Part shown: piece after piece, positions 33,436-46,790 of the stretch | Position numbering within the stretch: position 1 is the first letter of the stretch | Layout of the letters: each line of letters starts with the position of its first letter | DNA from: Reticulascus tulasneorum | Taxonomy: Eukaryota; Ascomycota; Sordariomycetes; Glomerellales; Reticulascaceae | Length of the DNA: 64,000 nt | NCBI GenBank assembly: GCA_001557505.1 | Contig: LSAX01000007.1 | Span: 1,054,001-1,118,000 of the forward strand | Direction of reading: 5' to 3' | Notes under the pieces: generated by a model | The model's database searches: none | What the model was told of the DNA's origin: nothing | Seen by the model: only the letters and a program-made list of their open reading frames with translations | Position numbers and translations under genes: made by a program

Positions 33436-34619
33436 CTAACCTGACTTATAACTATGTTCCCCAGCTACTAGAATCATCTTGTAAAGTTCTAAATCGTGTT
33501 TCGCATCTTCTGCACTTGTTTTTACGACTTTTCCGTTCACAACACACTCATAGAAGTCGAGCATCTGCAATGTGTAAGGATCCTCATAAGTTCGCCTTAC
33601 CACGCGCTCCTGATACCCAAATGAATCTGCTCCTGGCCTGCTCGGAACCTTCTCTCTGATGGTCATTGTTACAGGAAGGCCTTTAACATATGGTGTATCA
33701 TATTGGACCCGAACAATCTTGTCTTCTCCGTAGACCTCGATGTTGGCGTCGAAGACAGGCACTTGGTTGATTCCGGATTCGAAAACCACGGCAAAACCAC
33801 TGTAATCGAATAAGGCGCTATATATTCCCGGGAAGCCAAGGCATGCGCCTAGGACAGACTTCGGCATGCCGATAATTTCCCGCATGGCCGATAGATCATG
33901 CGTATTGAGACTACATGTATTATTAGCGAATGTTTGGGTAAGTGTCTTAAAACCAACCTTCCGAGAATGCGTAGCATCCGTTTTGATTCATCAGTGACCG
34001 CCACCCCGAATTCGGTGTTCAGTGCTTGTCGATCAATATCGACCGCTCGTTGAAGCCTATCCTCAGTATCCTCTTGCCGAAAGTCGGTAAACTGTTTGGG
34101 GTATGTCGTAGATTGCTGTACAAAGTTTGTGTTTGGCCCAATGATCGACCTGACGCGAGCATACATGATCTTCTCCATGCCTCCAACCTCTTGCACAGCT
34201 TCAAGAAATGCTGGTGCAAAGCGACGCATAGTACCGACAAACACTTTTCCCCTCGACTTCTTTTCTGCTACGATAAGAGAATTGATGTCGCGGAAACATA
34301 GAGCAACGGGCTTCTCAATCAGAGTCCACTTGTCATATTTTAGAGCTAGAATTCCGTGTGTAACATGATACTCGTCTCCATTGCATATTAGCACAACGTC
34401 GACATCGTCTGATGCGCAAAGTTCCTCTGCGTTGGTTGTAGTCTTCGGCATCCCACCTTGGACCATCCTTGCGCAATGCTGCAGCGCATCTTTTGATATA
34501 TCGCAGAGGTAGGTTGTTTGGAATTTAGCTGGTAAGAAATTGAAAATCGGGATGTGAGCGACCTGGGCAATTTCTCCGCAGCCTATGATACCAACGCGAA
34601 GAATCCGATTGCTGACCAT
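33436..34619 (-). CDS. Gfo/Idh/MocA-family oxidoreductase
   Basis: NAD(P)-dependent dehydrogenase of the glucose-fructose oxidoreductase/inositol dehydrogenase family, which acts on sugars, sugar acids, inositols or related cyclic alcohols. Two exons, 34619-33958 and 33910-33436, give 378 aa; the donor GTTGGT is weak but phase is kept and the sequence joins smoothly (ESKRMLRILG/SLNTHDLSAM). The Rossmann fold opens LRVGIIGCGEIAQVAHIPIF with GxGxxA at residues 12-17. The EKP motif is in WTLIEKPVAL near residue 105, with the catalytic-site lysine typical of the family. The C-terminal dimer/substrate domain includes GINQVPVFDANIEVYGEDKI. It is divergent from the Zn2Cys6 regulator gene and shares with it a 495-bp promoter containing the CGG-N7-CGG element. 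Substrate unknown. Confidence 0.88.
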
Positions 34620-35114
34620 GGTGACGAGGCAAACGGTCTAGTGGTAATGGGACCAAGCGTAGAGGGAAAGTGAAGGTGTCGTGGACATATGGTGTAGAGA
34701 CTCCATGCTCTTATGAAGTACAAGCATGCTGGCTCTGGGCTTTATGGGGTCTAAGATTCCGAATGAATCAGATACTAGTCTGATGATCTCCATTGGTTAC
34801 CCGAGAAGGACGTGGCAACGTGAAGTGATGAACCACTTGATCTGACTACTATCCTTGCCTTGGTCGGGGAGTCTCGGCTATGGGCCCGATGTGGAGACTG
34901 CATCCTACCACTAGCGCAGTTGTTGAATCTTGACCCCTACCTGTGGTCAAGACAGCTACCACAGCGCTGGTTCGTATCCGAGGTTCCCACAACATCTCCC
35001 AACCGCCTACCGTTCTAGCTGCCCTCGTCGCATCGAAAACTAATTATATTGCCTTATCAGAGGTTATTTTTTGAATAAGTGGAGTAGAAGATGTTTTGAT
35101 AACTTGGCACCAAC
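34620..35114. other. Shared divergent promoter
   Basis: 495 bp between the start codons of the oxidoreductase gene (-) and the Zn2Cys6 regulator gene (+). It contains one exact 13-bp element at 34865 and a degenerate copy CCGAGGTTCCC at 34978-34988. No coding sequence is seen. Confidence 0.7.
34865..34877 (+). promoter_or_regulatory. Putative Zn2Cys6 binding element, copy A
   Basis: CGGGGAGTCTCGG, two CGG triplets in the same direction separated by 7 bp. The same 13 bp occur inverted at 37635-37647 and 39009-39021. It lies 242 bp from the oxidoreductase start and 238 bp from the regulator start. Confidence 0.55.
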
Positions 35115-37407
35115 ATGCAGTCAACTTCACACGAATTTTTGACCTCCTCGCAGGACTCAGGGCAGAAACAGGCGGCCAACCGGGTCTCAGACTATACATC
35201 AATCTCAAAGCTTCCAAATGGGGCACATTCTGCTTCTCATTCCGCACCTAAAAGGAAGGCGAACCGATCAGCCGCAAGCTACCCTCGCAAGAGAGCCTTG
35301 ATGGCCTGCGAAACATGCCGTAAGAGGAAAGTCAAATGCGACAACGACTGGCCGACCTGTGGTGGATGTCGGGATCTTGAGATGAAATGCGATTTTAGAG
35401 ATTCCAAGGTCGACCACTCTAAGTTAGTCCCAGAAGTATGCCAGTATCGCAATATACTAATGCTATTTTTTTTGCAATGAAGATATGATCTGGCTAGCCT
35501 GGAGATCCTCGAGAGAATCAACTACGTTGCAAGTCTGTTAGAAAACCAGAACGTCATTACGGGAGGGTACAGCCCGGAAGTAGCCTCTGGCTCAGGTGAA
35601 TCTCTGCGTGTGCCCAATCCAAGCCATGGTTTTGGAGTTTCCCATCTCCCAGAGACAGTTTCATCAGTGCCATATTCTGAGGACGTGTTTTCAACCGCAA
35701 GTACCCAAAACGAAGAAGAAATTCTTCTTGAGTCCCTAGAGATCGCAGGGGGCCGTCCTGGGGTGAGCGAAGATGTTCTGGATTGGCCGATTTTTGAGGG
35801 ACGATACGATCGAGCTAGAATCGAAGTACTAATATTCAACCCACAGGCGGCAACTCTTTATCCGGAGGCAGAGGTAGGTAGAAGGCCATCTTTACGTTCG
35901 GGCCCTGTACGTACTTCAAGAACTGGCCAGGGTGTTCAAGAAGACGATGTACCGCATCTCATTGACAAGTTCCTCACGAATGTGCATATTAAGAACCCTA
36001 TCTTAGATCCAGTCGATCTCAAACGAAAGGGCAAGTTAGTTGCTGAGAACGGATTCGTCTGGGATGCAGATTCTTGTCTTGTGGTAAAGTGTTTGCTAAA
36101 CTGATGATCTTCTCGATGCTGACATTCGCGAAGTTAATCGTTTGTGCTTTGTCGAGTTTATCGTCGACTTTCACGTCCGAGCCAATAACACCAACTCTTG
36201 TAAATGGGGGCAACGCCCTAACTAGCATTGGAGATGCATACGAGTATTCGACAGCAGAAAGCTACTACCTTGCTGCGCAAAAGCGAATTGCACTTCTGGA
36301 TAACACAATTCCGACCACGCAATGCTATTTTCTGTCTGGAGTATATGAGATGTACTCTTTACGGCCACTGAGAGCATGGACGTCTTTTAATAGGGCATGT
36401 ATTACGCTGCAAATATGTCTCAGAGGTCATGGGCAGGAGGAAATGTCTGGATCTAAAGGCCTGGAGCGAAGACTATACTGGTCCTGTCTGAAATCCGAAT
36501 GGTAAGTTCTGAATATCCTTACACATTTGAGAGCTCGAGTTCAACTTCTGCAGTGAAATACGGATGGAGATCAATCTTCCACCTTCCGGCCTCGGAAAAG
36601 TTAAGTATCCTGATGTATTCCCTACGCCTCCCAGTGGAAGCTCGGCTCTCTTAGACGACACGACGGCCAATTCAGCTACGACCCGTGATAGGCTTTCAGC
36701 TCAAACATCAATTCCCGATTTGGAAAAGATATGGAGCTATTACCTGTCAGAAATTGCCGTCCGGAAGATTGGAAACCGTTTAATGAACTGCTTCTATAAA
36801 GAGGACGAAACCTCCTGGTTGTCAATTCCTTTGGACAGGATGGTACGAGTAGCCGACGAACTCGAATTGCAGCTTACACAATGGTGAGTATTCATTCAAA
36901 GGCTACTACCCGATTTAACGAAAATTCAGGTTCAAACACCTTCCCACCACGCTTGCTGCAGTCGATGACACGGACATGCTCGAACAACACGTTGCTGACG
37001 AGCTACAATTTGTCCTCCACGCACGGCTATTCGATTTCCGGGAGCGAGTTTACCGACCGTTTCTATATCTTGCCATCCATTATCCCTCAGATAATCCTAT
37101 CCAACAAGTACTAGCCCCATATGCTCAGAGATGCATCCAGGCATGTTTGGCATGTTTGCTGAGAGGCACCCCGCGTCATAGACATCATGGCACATGGTAT
37201 GAGAATAGGGGAATGTTCTTGAAGAGCCTGTTGTTAATGGCCGCGCTCAAAACTGGAAGGATACATGTTCCAGAACTATGGCGTCAGGGTGTGGACCTTT
37301 GTATTGCTGGATTCAAGTTTTGGGAGCAGGAGTCACCGGATTTGAAAGAGTCAAGATTGGTGCTGGAAAGTCTTTTAAGAGGACTAAACATACCACCGCA
37401 AGTATGA
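35115..37407 (+). CDS. Zn2Cys6 fungal transcription factor
   Basis: Nuclear DNA-binding regulator. Five exons: 35115-35422, 35483-36083, 36134-36501, 36554-36883 and 36930-37407, giving 694 aa; donors GTTAGT, GTAAAG, GTAAGT and GTGAGT. The binuclear zinc cluster reads CETCRKRKVKCDNDWPTC-GGC-RDLEMKC from residue ~65 with spacing C2C6C6C2C6C. It is preceded by a basic stretch (PKRKANRSAASYPRKR). The middle region has LTNVHIKNPILDPVDLKRKG and, across intron 2, SCLVLIVCALSSLSS, then CLKSECEIRMEINLPPSG across intron 3, all typical of fungal regulators with this architecture. Introns fall inside conserved blocks, which supports the splicing. Position inside the oxidoreductase/transporter run suggests a pathway-specific regulator acting on the shared 13-bp element; target identity is inference. 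Confidence 0.9.
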
Positions 37408-37634
37408 AAGTATATAGTGTATATTGAAGTGGACTTCAATATGCTACACGAATACGTTTCGCATCTCCCTACAGCTGTACTGCCGCAAGATGCATTGACC
37501 TAGTGATTTGTCTGAGGCACCATCCTCGTGCGGGTGCCATCTTCCTTGCTTCTTAAATCATAACTGCAAGGATACTAGCGTATGTGCTAGTAAGAAAACA
37601 AGGTGCCTTGCATACCAGGTTCCCTCACTTCTAT

Positions 37635-37647
37635 CCGAGACTCCCCG
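37635..37647 (-). promoter_or_regulatory. Putative Zn2Cys6 binding element, copy B
   Basis: CCGAGACTCCCCG on the plus strand, exact reverse complement of copy A, 154 bp before the second oxidoreductase gene. It shares 15 bp (TCCGAGACTCCCCGC) with copy C. Confidence 0.55.
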
Positions 37648-37800
37648 CGAGACCCCACCAGCGTGCAACGGGTGCTAGCAGACCTGACCAGCAGCCTAAA
37701 CTGCGCATTATCTCTTCAGTATAATAATGTTTCTTGCCCTTGTTGCTTGTGGCTACTGAAAGTTGCCACTTGTTTTACTCTCTATTCTGAATATTAGGTT

Positions 37801-38907
37801 ATGGCAGCAGCTGCGATGTCCTCGAAGCCCAAACCAACCCTTCGCTGGGGTATCATCGCCACAGGTCAGATTTCATCTTGGTTTGTCCGTGACCTAGCAC
37901 TATCTCGGTCTGATGCACGTGCCAAGCATATAATCCAAGCAATAGGCTCATCGTCACAACAGAAAGGCGAAGCGTTCACGAAGAAATATATTCCGAACGT
38001 CTCACCATCGCCGAAGCTTTACGGTACCTACAAAGAAGTTAATGAAGACCCCCAAGTTGACATAGTCTACATTGGCACGCCGAACGCTCTGCACAAGCAA
38101 AATTGTCTTGATGCCATAGCCGCGGGCAAGCATGTGCTGTGCGAGAAAGCGTTCGGTCTTACGGCGAGGGAAGCGAGGGATGTCTTTGCAGCCGCCAAAG
38201 AAAAAGGGGTGTTTGTCATGGAGGCTATGTGGACTCGCTTTTTCCCGCTTGTGCATACTCTGCAGAAACTGTTGCATGAAGAGAAAGCGATTGGAGAAGT
38301 TCACAGAGTGTTTTGTGACCTGGGGCTGGATTTGGATCTTGCCTCGCTAGGCCTAGAGTCACGGCTGAAGAACCCAGCTCTCGGGGCCGGAACACTCCTG
38401 GATATCTGCATCTACAGCCTAACATGGGGTCTCCTGACCCTGGACACAGGAGTTGGGGCAAAAGCCGAGAAGCCAAAAATCATGGCGGCTCAGACGCTAT
38501 CTGACTCGATTGATGTCGCCACATCTGTCTTACTTTTCTACCCTTCATCAGGAAAACAAGGTATTCTGACTTCAACTGCATTATCCAAAACGCCAGATGT
38601 ATTTTGCCGCATCGAAGGCACCGAGGGCTACATCACCGTTGAGGGCGTCTCGGCCTCATCACCATCTGCATTTACCCTTCACACGAAAGGAAGATCGGAA
38701 TCTGAAGAAAGCAAGAGATATCAGATACAGAACGACGGGTTCGGTTTGTTCTGGGAGGCTGATGCGGTAGCGATAGATATTGCGCTGGGCAGATCGGAGA
38801 GCACTGTGATGCCGTGGGCTGAGACGATTCGGGTCATGGAGATGATGGACGAGATAAGGAGACAAGGAGGTGCGATATTTCCGCAAGATAAGCAAGCAGG
38901 ATTTTGA
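37801..38907 (+). CDS. Gfo/Idh/MocA oxidoreductase, dihydrodiol/D-xylose dehydrogenase-like
   Basis: Single exon, 368 aa. Resembles the dimeric dihydrodiol dehydrogenase group, which includes the NADP+-dependent D-xylose 1-dehydrogenase of Trichoderma-type fungi. The Rossmann part starts LRWGIIATGQISSWFVRDLA (GxxxTGxI variant, residues 17-23). The next conserved blocks are VDIVYIGTPNALHKQNCLDA and the EK motif in HVLCEKAFGLTAREARD near residue 115. EAMWTRFFPLV, a hallmark of this subgroup, follows near 141. The C-terminal sheet includes GTEGYITVEGVS. No signal peptide, so cytosolic. ATGs at 37801 and 37816 are both possible; I list the first. It has the B copy of the 13-bp element in its promoter. 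Paralogy with the gene at 33436 is only at family level. Confidence 0.88.
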   Translation: MAAAAMSSKPKPTLRWGIIATGQISSWFVRDLALSRSDARAKHIIQAIGSSSQQKGEAFTKKYIPNVSPSPKLYGTYKEVNEDPQVDIVYIGTPNALHKQNCLDAIAAGKHVLCEKAFGLTAREARDVFAAAKEKGVFVMEAMWTRFFPLVHTLQKLLHEEKAIGEVHRVFCDLGLDLDLASLGLESRLKNPALGAGTLLDICIYSLTWGLLTLDTGVGAKAEKPKIMAAQTLSDSIDVATSVLLFYPSSGKQGILTSTALSKTPDVFCRIEGTEGYITVEGVSASSPSAFTLHTKGRSESEESKRYQIQNDGFGLFWEADAVAIDIALGRSESTVMPWAETIRVMEMMDEIRRQGGAIFPQDKQAGF

Positions 38908-39008
38908 AAGAAGTTGCATTATCCTATACTGGCCAATAGTGTGTCTTTCGGGCTTGGCAGAGTAGGTAGGACGAGTTTGTACGTTTAAGACAATGAGGTT
39001 ACTTCTTT

Positions 39009-39021
39009 CCGAGACTCCCCG
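39009..39021 (-). promoter_or_regulatory. Putative Zn2Cys6 binding element, copy C
   Basis: CCGAGACTCCCCG, third exact copy, about 100 bp after the oxidoreductase stop and 997 bp before the transporter ATG. The distance is long for a fungal promoter, so its target is less certain than for copies A and B. Confidence 0.45.
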
Positions 39022-39937
39022 CAGGATCACAATAACGCGAACATATTGCTCGGAGCACTGATCTGGACTCTGCAGTGTAGAGTGTGTGAAGCATTCTCCC
39101 CCAGACGGCCATAATCTGAAATTAATCCCGGGAAACGCATAGGCAGGCCTTTTCGGAATGCGAACCATGTAGCAGCTCGGATGCTCCTGCATCAAGGTTT
39201 GAGCTTGGTTGACCGCGCTAGTAACAGAAGGTGCCGAGAGATAATACGTCATCCGAAGGATTCTTAATCGACATAATTCCTAGATCTGATCCGTTATTGC
39301 GCTATTTTGTATGAGCTTGGGCGCCTGGATTAAGTGTTCTTATCCCAGGTGCTTGAGAAACTGACTCATTACTCTAGAGGACGGCCTTAGCAACAGAATA
39401 GGACTATTACTCGTTGATTCCATGCTCAAGCTAATCTGCAGGCTAGTAGTTTCACTGCAGAAGCATGGCTTGGGATTGCCCGCTTCTCCCCACATCGGTA
39501 ACAATTGTTCTCGCCGCCAGGAAACCCGGCTCTTTCAAAGCATCCAGACCAGAGAGGACACACGCAGGGCCCCATTACCGTTCTTCCCCGCAGGTGGGCT
39601 AGCGCTTCCCCAGCTTATGTTCCGCAGTCACCGGGGCAGATTATGGGGATCCTCCTTTTCTCCCCGCACATAGACCTGTGCAGGGCTCCATGAACGTGGA
39701 GACCCCCATACGAGCTAGTCTCAGTAGCGGCAGTCGGCAACTCAAGCAGACTCGAGAACCATCCAATCATCGTGGTTTAATCTCATCCGGCACTTTGACT
39801 TTAGCATCAAGTTTGCGTGGAAGTTGTGCCACTGTCGTATGGTCTCATTCTACGTGAATACGGCATTACCAGACCTGGAACAGCACGGCTGCTGGTCTTC
39901 CTTGAGTCAGAGGGTCGCTATCCAAGCCAGAGGTTTG

Positions 39938-39944
39938 TATATAA
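39938..39944 (+). promoter_or_regulatory. TATA box of transporter gene
   Basis: TATATAA, 80 bp before the ATG at 40018. Confidence 0.45.
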
Positions 39945-40017
39945 TGCCAGTGAATTCCTCGTTTTCTATTGTCTACCATGTTGTCTTTGCCAGCCTTACG
40001 ATCATCTCCATCTGATA

Positions 40018-42690
40018 ATGTCCATCCCAACTTCGCCCACATTCGAGAAGGAGGATGTCCTCGCTGGACACAAGCACGTTGAGGATTCTCGACATGTTAC
40101 CCTCAAAGACTACAGCCATAATGTGAACGCCAAGTATGCACTCTTGTCCAAACCGCTCTCTCCAGATATTTGTTTAACAGACGCACAGGATCATTAACCC
40201 TCTGGCCGGCATATCTAAGCCTGATCTGATCGACCAAGTCTCTCGATTTTGTGCTGAACATGGTCTTCAGGACAAGGAAGCGGTGTTCCACAAAGGTGCC
40301 ATCATCGCACAGAACCCAGGGGAATTCGAGAGCATGACAGAGCTTACTGAAGAGGACAAATACCATCTCCGCCGGGAGATCACTAGTATGTAGCGTCACG
40401 GCCTTGCCAGATGGGCAAATCTGATCCCGATCCCGACCCCGAGGCTAATCTATAAAAGATCCCTGGCGTCTCCCAAAGCAACTATATTATACCATTGCGG
40501 TATGCTCTCTCGGCGCTGCTGTTCAGTAAGTCATGCCCGTCCGTTCTTGTAGGTGTTTCTAACAGCTGCGAAAGGGGCTGGGACAACACTGGTGCCAATG
40601 GAGCCAATCTCTCATTCCCGGCAGAGTTTGGCATTGAGCATAACTCTTGGCTTGTGGGCTTCATTAATTCCGCGTGAGCACCTTCTTTATAATCCCACGA
40701 GGTCATAGTCTAACAGACTCGCTCCAGACCCACGATTTTCGGTCTGTTCAGCGCCTGGGCAACTGATCCTCTGAACAATTGGCTAGGACGCAGAGGAGTC
40801 ATTTTCTTTAGTGGTCTATTGTATGCCCCCCCTCCGGCAGGATTTGCCATGTACTGACTCGTCTCATAGTTGTGTCTTCCCAGTGCTCGCACAAGGGTTT
40901 ACCCAGAACTGGTGGGGTCTTCTGCTCTGTCGTCTCTTCATGGGACTTGGTAAGTAATATGAACTCCGGGTTCCAAATTGTTACTCATCGGGATAGGAAT
41001 GGGTATCAAAATCACCACAATTCCAATCATGACTTCGGAAACAGTTCCAGCCGTGATTCGGGGCGGTCTCGTAATGAGCTTTCAGCTATGGGTGGCATTT
41101 GGAATCTTGATGTCGGTTGCCCAGCCTCGGATCTTGCCCGAATCGAACTGATTGTTGTGTAGCGGCTTTTGCTCGAACCTTATATTCTATCGAATTGGAG
41201 CTCTTGCTTGGCGATTTCAGCTTGCAGCGGCATTTGTACCTGCTATTCCGATTCTGGTATTCATTTGGATGTGCCCAGGTATGCTATCAAACCAGCACTG
41301 CTAGCACAACTTCGACTACAACATGCTAACTTGTACAAAACAGAATCTCCTCGATGGCTATTAAAGAAGCTCCGTTATAAGGACTCCTTCAATTCCTTCT
41401 CTCGATTACGAAATTCAGAAGTTCAAGCCGCTAGAGATCTGGTATATCCACCATCTGATGGTCAGTTTGCTGAGATTCTTGCTAATGTTGAACTTACCCT
41501 TAGTACTACGCGTATCGTCAAATTATAGAGGAGCGAGAAGCTTTCGGAGGCTCTACATTCTTCAGTCGTCTTGTAGAGCTGTTTACTATTCCTCGTCTTC
41601 GTCGTGCGACTCTCGGCGGTGCGATCGTCATGACAGCGCAACAGTTTTCTGGTACGAGCATGCCCTTTCAAGACTCCGCAGCGCGTAAATAGGAGCATTG
41701 CTAATTGCCCTCTAGGCATAAATATTATGGCCTTTTACTCCTCCACAATCTTCGCACAAGCAGGATATACGACCTCACAGTGTCTTCTTGCGTCGATGGG
41801 GTTTGGTCTAGTTAATGTACGTAATTGTGAGTTATTGTATACCTTGACAAAAGCTAAACCTTCCCTAGTTCGTCTTCGCTTTCCCGGCAATCTGGACTGT
41901 AAGTTATCACTCTCTTGATATGTCCCCACAACTTCTAACAATAAGTAGATCGATACATTTGGCCGTCGTAATTTGCTGCTCTTCACGTTCCCAAACATGG
42001 CCTGGTGCCTCATTGCTGCAGGCTGCTGTTTCCTCATGCCTGATGGAGTCAGTGCAAGAGTTCCTCTTATTGCGTTTTTCGTCTATCTCTTCACGGCATT
42101 CTACTCTCCTGGTACGTTTCCACCGCTACAATTCAATACGGGTTCCTAACATTCGCAGGCATTGGACCAGTACCGTTTGTCTACGTTGCAGAGTGTTTTC
42201 CTCTATCACACAGAGAGATTGGTGTGGCCTTCTGTGTTTGCTGGAACAATGCAGTCGGGAGCATCTTGGGACTGACATTCCCGGTGTTGCTTGAACGCAT
42301 TACTCCTACAGGAGGTATATATCTGTAACAACTCACTACTCCCAAACTCAGGCTAATACTCCATGAATCAAGCCTTCGGATTTTATGCGGGACTAAATAT
42401 GGTCGCATTCGTGGTTATCTTCTTTCTACTCCCAGAGACCAAGTAAGTCTTTCAGACTTCCATCTCCGACTTAGAGACGAACTGACCAAAATAGACAACG
42501 AACCCTAGAGGAATTGGACTATATCTTCGGTGTGCCAAACCGACGGCACGCTGCCTATCAAGTCCGTACCTGGCTCCCATGGTTTGTCAAACGCTATCTC
42601 CTCTTCCAACGTGGGGCATTCCTGGAGCCACTTTACCACCTGGAAGGTGTCGCAGGTGGCACCAGGGCTGAGATGATGGCAGCTCATTGA
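40018..42690 (+). CDS. MFS sugar-transporter-like protein, 16 exons
   Basis: Major facilitator of the sugar porter group, plasma membrane. I rebuilt 16 exons: 40018-40133, 40189-40385, 40459-40525, 40575-40673, 40728-40820, 40870-40949, 40997-41111, 41163-41278, 41344-41441, 41504-41651, 41716-41816, 41869-41898, 41949-42111, 42159-42314, 42373-42442 and 42495-42690, giving 614 aa. Family blocks: [35 protein letters not shown] (motif RxGRR), [48 protein letters not shown], the [10 protein letters not shown] linker, [44 protein letters not shown] and the C-terminal [15 protein letters not shown]. All twelve-helix landmarks are present and every junction keeps phase, so it appears intact despite looking broken in any single frame. 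The long cytoplasmic N-terminus (~150 residues) has [18 protein letters not shown]. Fifteen introns of about 46-73 bp is dense. Substrate unknown. Confidence 0.88.
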
Positions 42691-43392
42691 GTGATCAATT
42701 AAGCTGAGGACAATTACCAGTCTTTAACTTCTCGAAATCTTTAGTTTACTGTATCGCCTGTCGTCTCGCTTCCCCGATACTTCTGCATTTATAACATTAT
42801 CCGTGATTTATCAGGCTTGACAAATATTTGAGTATATCACTATTAGGTATGCTGAATGTCTATGACCGGTCATATGAAGTCTTTTCCGATACTTTCTTAA
42901 CAACAAGGCATGGAAAGCTTATAACATAGCCTAGGCCGTCTAGAAAAGAGTGCCGACTGATTTAACATGGAGAAAATCCAATTATATGGTTCTGCCACAC
43001 TCTGACTAAGAATGACCCGAGACCAATCCTTTGATCCTACCATGACATGAACCACACCAAGCTGACCCGGCGGAACCAGCGGAGCTAATGTAAGGCGTGC
43101 TGTATTGTCATATTATGCGCGTGATTTAATAGGAACGAAGGAACGGGTAAGGTGGCAACAAGCTCTCACGGGACAAGTCTTCGTTTCATTATTGGTCGAC
43201 TGAATGGCATGGTTCTTCCCGCCCGCTGGCACCCCTGAGCATCACGATTGCACGATCCAGTTTTGCGAAGGAGCGAACATGAATGACGCACTTATAAAGC
43301 GCAGGCTTCCCCTCAGAGTGTCTCCGTAGGTGAAGTCACAATCTCGGGCGGCTTGTAAACGCTTATTCTCAAACTTGGCAAAGCTTATCACC
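42691..43392. other. Intergenic, promoter of the GMC oxidoreductase gene
   Basis: 700 bp, no gene. No exact copy of the 13-bp element was found here on reading. A TATA box is placed well for a start at 43393. Confidence 0.6.
43293..43298 (+). promoter_or_regulatory. TATA box of GMC oxidoreductase gene
   Basis: TATAAA, 100 bp upstream of the ATG at 43393. It supports that upstream start rather than the ATG at 43479. Confidence 0.5.
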
Positions 43393-45504
<2,112 letters not shown>

Positions 45505-46452
45505 AGTCTTGCGCTATTGTGCGTTGCAACAGCTCTATAATGGATGGAATCGGCAAATAAGGCTGGGTGAAGCGCTGTAAACGATCCTTGGCCGAACCTA
45601 GGATTCAGCAAAGATAGAATAGAGGGTCATCTATTCAAAAAAGCATCCGATATTCCAAAAGACCTTGGCGTGTTCTTGTAGGAACTAGCCATGACGGCTC
45701 ATCGGAACCACTCCCGACAGCACCGCTTTACAATGTTGTTAGAAGATTTGACCATTCCAATGGCGAAGCAGATCATTTTTCGAAGCTTCTGGATCAAGTT
45801 GAAACACTAGGGTTCGCACATACAAAATTCCATGCTTATGCCCAGAAATGTTCCCTGGGAAGACGAAGTTCGTTTGGCTGTCAGATTCCATCATTATACA
45901 GTTCTATTGGCTAGCATTTCGTCCACATAGACAATGACCCCGGTCGCCTGACATATTCCTCCGTATAAAATTCGTCATCTGTCAACAAAACCTTTTGGTT
46001 TAAAGGACGAAAATTCCTACGATTTTGTGATCCGCAGGCGGCGAGGGTTTGATGGGATGTCTTGGGTCCCAGGTAGGCGCCATTGCGGACATGGCGTTGG
46101 ATAGGGGGACCGTGTCTGTTTATGAGATCCTCCTTGTATTTTCCATAGTGCATGTACCAGGCATATGACGCGAATGAGTAAGAAACTGGCTGGCTTGGTT
46201 CTGTTGCCAATCCCATAGTCCGGAATTTATGGGTTTCATCCTCCAGATGCTAGAATCACGTTCCATCACTCTCAATGTGTCAGACGATATAATCGATAGA
46301 TCCCATATGCCAGACTTTGGATGGCGACTGAGAATAGGCGAAAATTAGAGACTACATAAGACAGCCTTCCCTCAACGTTTCCTGGATAGCCGACAACACG
46401 GTCGGCTAAAGATTTATCTTCGATCCTCTTCTTCAGCTCACACATTATCGAT
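45505..46452. other. Intergenic, no gene supported
   Basis: 950 bp, A/T-rich, between two plus-strand secreted-protein genes. No domain-bearing frame or repeat was recognised. Confidence 0.55.
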
Positions 46453-46790
46453 ATGAAGACTGCAATCATTCTCATTACTTTGGCACTAGCAAGCCCTTCC
46501 TTTGCGGCTCCCGGCGTACAAGCACGACAGAAACCCACATGCGATGAGGGTCAAGCAATCTGCGGCCGCGAGCTGTTGTTTGGTCCGTAACGTCTTCTCA
46601 TCAGCAACACCCGTTCTCTACCCCCAGAAATTATGTGTGCTAACTTGACGTTGAACTTGAAGATTTAGGCTACTCACCCGCACCGCTGGTCATTGCTCTT
46701 GAGAACCACGGATGGAATTTTGGTCCAGAGACAATTGAAGGCCTTTATAGGTGCTTGGGTAATGGCGAGATTGACTACATCGCTCCCTGA
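46453..46790 (+). pseudogene. Small secreted cysteine-containing protein, probably truncated
   Basis: Two exons, 46453-46582 and 46669-46790 (acceptor GATTTAG; donor GTCCGT is weak), give 83 aa. A signal peptide is clear: MKTAIILITLALASPSFAAP, with cleavage near residue 18-19 and a following ARQ processing-like site. The mature part has cysteines in KPTCDEGQAICGRELL and LYRCLGNGEIDYIAP. The frame then stops at TGA (46788-46790), but coding-like sequence goes on: LNEAGVIDKGQCAGQGVGDG, then NSF in frame and, one base shifted, a Cys. In similar fungal small secreted proteins a Cys follows the DYIxP-like strand, which is where the TGA sits. I therefore read it as a recently broken gene; a truly short protein of 83 aa is the alternative. 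Family recollection is general, not a database match. Confidence 0.5.

Larger units (their letters stand above)
38908..40017. other. Intergenic, promoter of the transporter gene
   Basis: 1.1 kb without a supported gene. It contains the C copy of the 13-bp element and a TATATAA box near the transporter start. Scattered CCCCGC strings near 39585 and 39665 resemble half of the element but are not full copies. Confidence 0.6.

Noticed and set aside
41430..41510. Apparent frameshift in the sugar transporter after ARDL
   Set aside because: A GTATAT donor directly after the CTG codon and a CCTTAG acceptor restore the expected [13 protein letters not shown] sequence, so it is an intron.
46788..46790. 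TGA as selenocysteine or programmed readthrough
   Set aside because: Ascomycetes are not known to insert selenocysteine, and the following TTG does not match the efficient TGA-CTA readthrough context.
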